Shown one piece after another: positions 59,125 through 64,000 of a DNA stretch of 64,000 nt. The translations under genes were made by a program, and so were the position numbers. The number at the start of each line of letters is the position of its first letter. Within the stretch, counting starts at the first letter, position 1. Below the pieces are notes generated by a model. The model searched no databases, was not told the origin of the DNA, and was given only the letters and a program-made list of their open reading frames with translations. The stretch is from Terriglobia bacterium (lineage in GTDB: Bacteria; Acidobacteriota; Terriglobia; Bryobacterales; Bryobacteraceae): contig JAIQEX010000010.1 of NCBI GenBank assembly GCA_020073615.1, positions 18,767-82,766 on the forward strand, given 5' to 3'.

Positions 59125-59262
59125 TCCACCGCCGAGACGCAGAGACGCCGAGAACTTATGGTTTCGCGGCCTTCTCCGCCCACCTCGCACGCCGCGCCGG
59201 CCGAGCGAGCGGAGAACCGATTGCCTTGGTTCCGCTCGGCGGCTCGGCGCCTCGGCGGTGAA
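59125..59262. repeat. element bounded by inverted CACCGCCGAGA repeats
   Basis: CCACCGCCGAGACGCAGAGA, ending in CGCCGAGAAC (59127-59155), is mirrored by GGCTCGGCGCCTCGGCGGTG (59240-59260). The arms match the copy at 30301-30335. The interior holds no gene. Together with neighbouring sequence it fills the 293-bp gap between glgP and the small membrane protein. Confidence 0.65.
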
Positions 59263-59348
59263 CAGATTTAAGGGTCGTGTTTCCCGTTTTGGCGTTAGAA
59301 TAAGGACGGAGATATACAGCCACCGATTGGCCCAGGAGGTTGTAAGCC

Positions 59349-59501
59349 ATGTTTGGCAAGTTCCGTAGCCGTATGCATCGGCGTGGGGAATTGATCCACA
59401 ATACCGTGGAAAATGCGTTCCTCACCGCCAGCACGCTGCTGTTCACGCTTCTGACCCTTTTCGTTCTTTTCTTCGCCGTCTTTCTCTCCCGCGCGGAATA
59501 A
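59349..59501 (+). CDS. 50-residue single-pass membrane peptide
   Basis: A short protein with AGGAGG (59333-59338) ten bases before its ATG. The N-terminus is basic (FGKFRSRMHRRGELIHN) and residues 24-45 (AFLTASTLLFTLLTLFVLFF) form one membrane helix, so the N-terminus should stay in the cytoplasm. No family recognised. The tandem universal stress protein follows 77 bp later on the same strand, suggesting a shared stress-related transcript. The good ribosome site and clean topology support a real gene despite its size. Confidence 0.62.
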   Translation: MFGKFRSRMHRRGELIHNTVENAFLTASTLLFTLLTLFVLFFAVFLSRAE

Positions 59502-59578
59502 CCGTGCCAGCGGGAGATGCAGCGCCTCAAAGGGGGAGGCCTGTGGTGTCTCTCCGTTCCGAGAATGGAGGTGTGGTG

Positions 59579-60448
59579 ATGCCTTTCGTGTCCAGAATCC
59601 TGGTTCCCATAGAGTTTTCACCGCGATGCCAGGGCGCCGTGCAGTATGCCGGGGCGCTGGCCTGCCACTTACATTGCGAGACTACTCTGCTTCACGTCGT
59701 AACCCCGTTCGCGAATATCTACGGCTCGCCGGAAGGCATCGCATTCGCCGACAACGCCGATGTGACCGCCGGTTGGGTGACACAGACCAAAGCCGAACTC
59801 GAGGGGTTCATGTGCGTGGAGCTGCAGGGTCTCCCGGTCACCCGCGTGGTGCTGGAAGGCGACCCCGCGCCGGTGATCGCCGATTTCGCCGCGACCGGGA
59901 AGTTCGGCCTGATCGTCATGCCCACCCACGGATACGGTCCGTTCCGGCGCTTCCTGTTGGGTTCGGTCACCGCTAAGGTCCTCCACGACGCGTGTTGTCC
60001 GGTTTGGACCGGCCCGCACATGGAGCAGGCGCCGGACCGCGCCTCCATCCGCTTCCGGAAGATCTTCTGCGCCATCGACTTCGGTCCCGATACCGGGGCG
60101 GTGCTCGAGTGGGCCGCCAACTTCGCCCAGGAATTCGGCGCGGCGCTGACCATCGTGTACGCCATTCCGGATTACTATGGCGGCATCTACTTCGACGCGG
60201 AATGGCGCACGGAGATGTCCCGGAACGCCCGCGAACAAATCGCGGCTCTCCAAGGGGAATTGCCCATCCACGCCGAAGTCTCGATTGAAACCGGAGATAT
60301 TCCGGCAGCCGTCAGCAGCGCCGCACAACAAGGGAACGCCGATGTTCTGGTCATCGGCCGGGGCCGTGCGTCGGGCGCCCTCGGGCGTCTGCGCGCCAAC
60401 GCATACGCCATCCTGCGGGAATCCCCGTGCCCGGTGGTCACTGTCTGA
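59579..60448 (+). CDS. tandem universal stress protein (two UspA domains)
   Basis: A 289-residue cytoplasmic protein with two UspA folds, about 1-145 and 155-289. Domain 1 begins FVSRILVPIEFSPRCQGAVQYA and has the nucleotide loop MPTHGYGPFRRFLLGS (G-x2-G-x9-G/S type). Domain 2 begins KIFCAIDFGPDTGAVLEWAANFA and ends DVLVIGRGRASGALGRLRANAYAILRESPCPVV, with a less standard loop. Such proteins bind ATP and aid survival under starvation or oxidative stress. The ATG at 59579 is chosen because GGAGG precedes it; an in-frame GTG exists at 59504. Confidence 0.9.
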   Translation: MPFVSRILVPIEFSPRCQGAVQYAGALACHLHCETTLLHVVTPFANIYGSPEGIAFADNADVTAGWVTQTKAELEGFMCVELQGLPVTRVVLEGDPAPVIADFAATGKFGLIVMPTHGYGPFRRFLLGSVTAKVLHDACCPVWTGPHMEQAPDRASIRFRKIFCAIDFGPDTGAVLEWAANFAQEFGAALTIVYAIPDYYGGIYFDAEWRTEMSRNAREQIAALQGELPIHAEVSIETGDIPAAVSSAAQQGNADVLVIGRGRASGALGRLRANAYAILRESPCPVVTV

Positions 60449-60459
60449 GACCAGTTTCA

Positions 60460-60623
60460 GTGGGGTAGGCCTCCTATCTTGAAAGTCGCCCCAGAAATTG
60501 GTCTGATATAGGGACCATCCCCGGCTTTCAGGCTCCGGAGTGTACCCCGTTCATGAAAACTGGCCTGCCACGGGGGTTGGAGCGCGCCCCGGCGGGAGCA
60601 GGCCAGGAGGCCTGCCCTACCAC
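60460..60623. repeat. intergenic element bounded by inverted GTGGGGTAGGCC repeats, second copy
   Basis: Starts AGTGGGGTAGGCCTCCTATC and ends with GCAGGCCAGGAGGCCTGCCC, TACCAC, the inverse of the same word. Ends match the element at 965-1226; the interiors differ. It separates the universal stress and DUF2934 genes. Confidence 0.7.
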
Positions 60624-60641
60624 GAGTGAGGAGGTGATTCC

Positions 60642-60830
60642 ATGAAACCACGTGCGCGTGCCAAGAAGGCGCAGCAAAGGGAGGCGCTGCCGCTCGAAGA
60701 GCAAATCCGGCGGCGCGCCCATGAGCTCTACGTGGAGCGCGGCAACCAATCCGGCTCCGAGATGGAAGACTGGCTCCAGGCTGAGCAGGAAATACGCGAG
60801 GCGGAAGAGCAGCGAAAAAAGAGGACCTGA
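60642..60830 (+). CDS. DUF2934 small protein
   Basis: A 62-residue protein with GAGGAGG before its ATG. After a basic start (KPRARAKKAQQREALP) comes the DUF2934 core, EEQIRRRAHELYVERGNQSG, then EMEDWLQAEQEI. The family is common as short stand-alone proteins in acidobacteria and proteobacteria; function unknown, with a proposed link to stress. Its position after the universal stress protein agrees with that. Confidence 0.85.
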   Translation: MKPRARAKKAQQREALPLEEQIRRRAHELYVERGNQSGSEMEDWLQAEQEIREAEEQRKKRT

Positions 60831-61056
60831 GGCGGCGACTTCGCGGGTACCCGGCAGCGACATGCCGGCCTCGATCTCCAGCGCGGTTGCGTCGCCATTG
60901 TAATGCCTGCACCCGATCGGCGAGAATGTTCTGCCCATGCGCGTGCCAAGCGATGAATCCGGGGGCAACGACGAGACCAGTGCCGTCGACGCCCGCCGGA
61001 CCTCGGAGCGCTGCCCGGTGAGCCTCCCGCGCAACGAATGCGACCATCCTAGCGTA

Positions 61057-62022
61057 TTACCGATTACTGGCCGACTCCAACGGCGGAGCGCCTGGCGAGC
61101 GGAGAGTCCGAATATCGCGCATCGGCGGCCGGCCGAAGAAGCGCCTGTATTCGCGGTTGAATTGGCTGGCGCTTTCGTATCCGACCTCGAAGGCCGCGCT
61201 GGCGGCGTCCAGACCATCCAGGAGCATGCGTCCCCGCGCCGCCTGCAACCGAAACTGTTTCTGATACTGAAGAGGACTCATGGCGGTCAGCACCCGGAAA
61301 TGATGGTGCAGCGTGGATACGCCCATGCCGGCGATTTCCGCGAGATCTTCCACGCGGAGCGGCTGCGCATAATTCGCCCGGATCCAGGCGATCGCCTTTG
61401 CCGTCCGCTGGCTCTGCTCGCCGAGCGTGGCAATCGCTCGCAGGCGTGCTCCCTCCGCACTGCCCAGGATCCGGTAGACGATCTCGCGTTGTATCAGGCC
61501 GCCGAGAAAGGGAATGTCGCGCGGCGTGTCCAGCAGGTCCACGAGCCGGCAGCATGCGCTGAGAAATGGCGCCGTGGTCTCACCGGTCGCCATGCCGGGA
61601 CGGTCGGACGGCGCCTCCGCCGCCTGCATCTCTTCCCGGCTGAGCAGTTCCCGGACTACCGGCATTTCAAGCTTGAGCGACAAGGCCAGGCACGGCACCT
61701 GTTCACTTGCTTCGATCACCCGGCTGACCACCGGCAGGTCTACCGACGTCAGCAGGAATCGCGACGCATCGTAGATGAAAACGTTGCGGCCGAGTTCTAC
61801 GCGCTTTCGCCCTTGGGCGATGACGGTCACGCCCGGCTCGTAGGTCATGGAGCACGGAGCGGTCGGGGCGGTCCGCCGGTGGAGCGTCAGCCCGGGAATC
61901 TCCGTTGCCCGGTTCTCTGCCGAGCCAATGAACGAGGCAATCTTGCGAGCCAGCTCCGTCCGCAATTCGTGTGCCGAATCTCGTAACGGAGACGCCTCTC
62001 CTCTGCGTTTTCTCACAGTCAC
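61057..62022 (-). CDS. AraC-family transcriptional regulator
   Basis: A 321-residue regulator. The N-terminal AraC_N-type cupin domain (TEIPGLTLHRRTAPTAPCSMTYEPGVTVIAQGRKRVELG, then YDASRFLLTSVDLPVVSRVIEAS) should bind an effector. The C-terminal double HTH comprises IAWIRANYAQPLRVEDLAEIAGMGVSTLHHHFRVLTAMSPLQYQKQFRLQAARGRMLL and EVGYESASQFNREYRRFFGRPP. It is divergent from an aldo/keto reductase gene and most likely controls it, the arrangement seen widely for this regulator subtype. Confidence 0.92.
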   Translation of the reverse strand: MTVRKRRGEASPLRDSAHELRTELARKIASFIGSAENRATEIPGLTLHRRTAPTAPCSMTYEPGVTVIAQGRKRVELGRNVFIYDASRFLLTSVDLPVVSRVIEASEQVPCLALSLKLEMPVVRELLSREEMQAAEAPSDRPGMATGETTAPFLSACCRLVDLLDTPRDIPFLGGLIQREIVYRILGSAEGARLRAIATLGEQSQRTAKAIAWIRANYAQPLRVEDLAEIAGMGVSTLHHHFRVLTAMSPLQYQKQFRLQAARGRMLLDGLDAASAAFEVGYESASQFNREYRRFFGRPPMRDIRTLRSPGAPPLESASNR

Positions 62023-62104
62023 GGTGTCGCTCTCCTCTCCCCCAGGATAACCGCCGGCTCTGTGCGTAAGTCAACAGCGCGAGAGGAATAGGCAATAAAT
62101 CGGA

Positions 62105-62139
62105 AGGATCGGGATACCGCTTCCGCGGCGTCCGATCCT
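62105..62139. promoter_or_regulatory. inverted repeat between araC-type and aldo/keto reductase genes
   Basis: AGGATCGG (62105-62112) and CCGATCCT (62132-62139) are perfect 8-base inverse copies 19 bases apart, 38 bp before the reductase start. A second dyad, GAGGAAACGGTTCCTC, follows. Either may be the AraC-family binding site. Confidence 0.5.
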
Positions 62140-62152
62140 AACCTGAAGATGA

Positions 62153-63169
<1,017 letters not shown>

Positions 63170-63441
63170 ACGGCCATCGGGAAACACCATGCGTGTTCTG
63201 ACCGGAACTATTGCACTCCAGCCTTCTTCACCATCTCGCTAAGCTGGTCCCGTGTTCGGATTCCGATTGCCCGGCGCGGAGCGAGGGATCGATGCCACGC
63301 AGGCCGCGCGGCGGAGAGCCGCCGCCGGCAGTTGCGGTTTCGGGCGGACGGGTGGGGACATCCCACGGACAATTATGACGTTATCGAGACCCACCGGAAG
63401 TTCGACAAGGTATCCTGGTTCGAAGCACCTCGGAGCCTCAC
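63170..63441. other. gene-free stretch with a possible minus-strand remnant
   Basis: On the minus strand a frame ends ...TRDQLSEMVKKAGVQ at a TAG (63208-63210), like the C-terminus of a protein, but upstream it soon loses coding character. No start or domain could be found. A GTTCCGGTC-type spacer and short dyads fill the rest. Confidence 0.35.
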
Positions 63442-63849
63442 GTGACATTCAAGACCGGTCTTGTGTCTTACCTTTTCGGTCTCATGGACCATTTGGCTTT
63501 GCACAAGATCGTCGAAGGAGCCATCTTTGCGGCTCCCGCAATGACAGCTGCCGCAGGCGCCGGCGAAGCCGGTAGCTGGGTGTATCCCGCCGCCCTTCTG
63601 GCCGCCCCTCTCGTCAAACCGGCCGAGGATTACTTCGAGAAAAAGAAGCAGCCCGAAGAACTTGCCGACCTGTACCGCGAGTCCCTGCTCCATGCCCTTG
63701 AAACCTGTACCAGGAATAATCACGGCCTGACCTTGGAGGACCACGGCATTGTCGAGCTTTGGGAGGAAGGTCTAGCCAAAAATATTTGCAATTTTGACTG
63801 CCCGAACCATACGCATCCCAGGGCAAGTCGCGGCATTTCGTTGCTGTAG
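63442..63849 (+). CDS. hypothetical protein, possibly truncated
   Basis: A 135-residue protein I do not recognise. LVSYLFGLMDHLALHKIVEGAIFAAP, then AALLAAPLVKPAEDYFEKKKQPEELADLYRESLLHALETCT, suggests helices with one amphipathic or weak membrane segment. The last 25 residues (NICNFDCPNHTHPRASRGISLL) have a different character, as if a frameshift or deletion replaced the original C-terminus. It may be the remaining front of a larger protein. Confidence 0.5.
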   Translation: MTFKTGLVSYLFGLMDHLALHKIVEGAIFAAPAMTAAAGAGEAGSWVYPAALLAAPLVKPAEDYFEKKKQPEELADLYRESLLHALETCTRNNHGLTLEDHGIVELWEEGLAKNICNFDCPNHTHPRASRGISLL

Positions 63850-63992
63850 CCCAAAGGGAACGAAACCTGCGGTTTCTTTCCCTTTGGAATCCCTTTCTTC
63901 CCTTGGCCGCCTCTCTCTCCGAAGCCACATTTGACTCCACCGGATACTTCGCCGATGATTTTGTTGCTGACACAAAATCCAGGAGGCGTCCG

Positions 63993-64000
63993 ATGGAGTT
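63993..64000 (+). CDS. probable start of a gene cut by the window end
   Basis: AGGAGG (63981-63986) is followed seven bases later by ATG at 63993 (M-E-...). Only two codons are inside the window, so nothing can be said about the product. Confidence 0.4.

Overview
The window looks like a high-GC Acidobacteriota chromosome, most likely Bryobacterales (Solibacter-like). Three lineage-marker families support this. They are a PadR regulator coupled to a MacB-like 'acidobacterial duplicated orphan permease' (44823-47821), an NHL-repeat protein with the Solibacter-type C-terminal domain (27515-30298), and a large secreted BNR/sortilin-type beta-propeller (37836-41075). Secreted peptidases, an amidohydrolase, a porin-like barrel and S1, RNase J and NtrC-type regulators fit a Gram-negative soil heterotroph. 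No rRNA, CRISPR array, prophage or intact insertion sequence was seen.

Layout. 1-3.7 kb: end of a phosphoketolase, acetate kinase and a TylF-like methyltransferase. 3.9-7.7 kb: a divergent beta-propeller histidine kinase and NarL-type regulator. 7.8-11.5 kb: a compact lasso-peptide type RiPP locus (luciferase-domain/DUF5519 protein, lasso cyclase, PqqD-like recognition protein, B2 protease, 50-residue precursor, small HTH protein). 12.2-13.1 kb: TacA/TacT toxin-antitoxin pair and tRNA-Val. 13.2-16.7 kb: amidohydrolase and S9 peptidase. 17.5-19.7 kb: a cluster of toxin-antitoxin genes, two of them broken (frameshifted brnT, truncated DUF5615 partner of a DUF433 protein). 19.8-22.6 kb: poorly recognisable genes of lower GC. 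22.9-27.2 kb: NtrC/histidine kinase operon facing ribosomal protein S1.

27.5-37.8 kb: NHL protein, NadD-like enzyme, DksA/TraR zinc-finger protein, two integral membrane proteins and an operon headed by a molybdopterin oxidoreductase. 37.8-42.7 kb: the BNR protein, followed by a scarred segment bounded by a second copy of its 3' end and holding a kinase remnant and a frameshifted HEPN gene. 42.7-50.7 kb: TIGR03067-like protein, M28 peptidase, PadR/ADOP pair, alginate-export-like porin and DUF6599-like protein. 50.9-54.6 kb: a promoter and structured leader ending in a perfect hairpin, an ABC exporter and RNase J. 55-60.8 kb: lipoprotein, YbaK-type editing enzyme, glucan phosphorylase, a 50-residue membrane peptide, tandem universal stress protein and DUF2934 protein. 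61-64 kb: divergent AraC regulator and aldo/keto reductase, an unknown protein and the first codons of another gene.

The most notable system is the lasso locus. It has all three maturation proteins and a precursor with the YxxPxLxxxG leader signature, but the precursor is last in the gene order, no exporter is adjacent, the leader/core boundary is not canonical, and a luciferase-domain gene overlaps the cyclase start. Also notable are the structured RNA before the ABC exporter, a domain nested inside the Solibacter C-terminal domain, and dispersed repeats derived from the BNR gene's 3' end.
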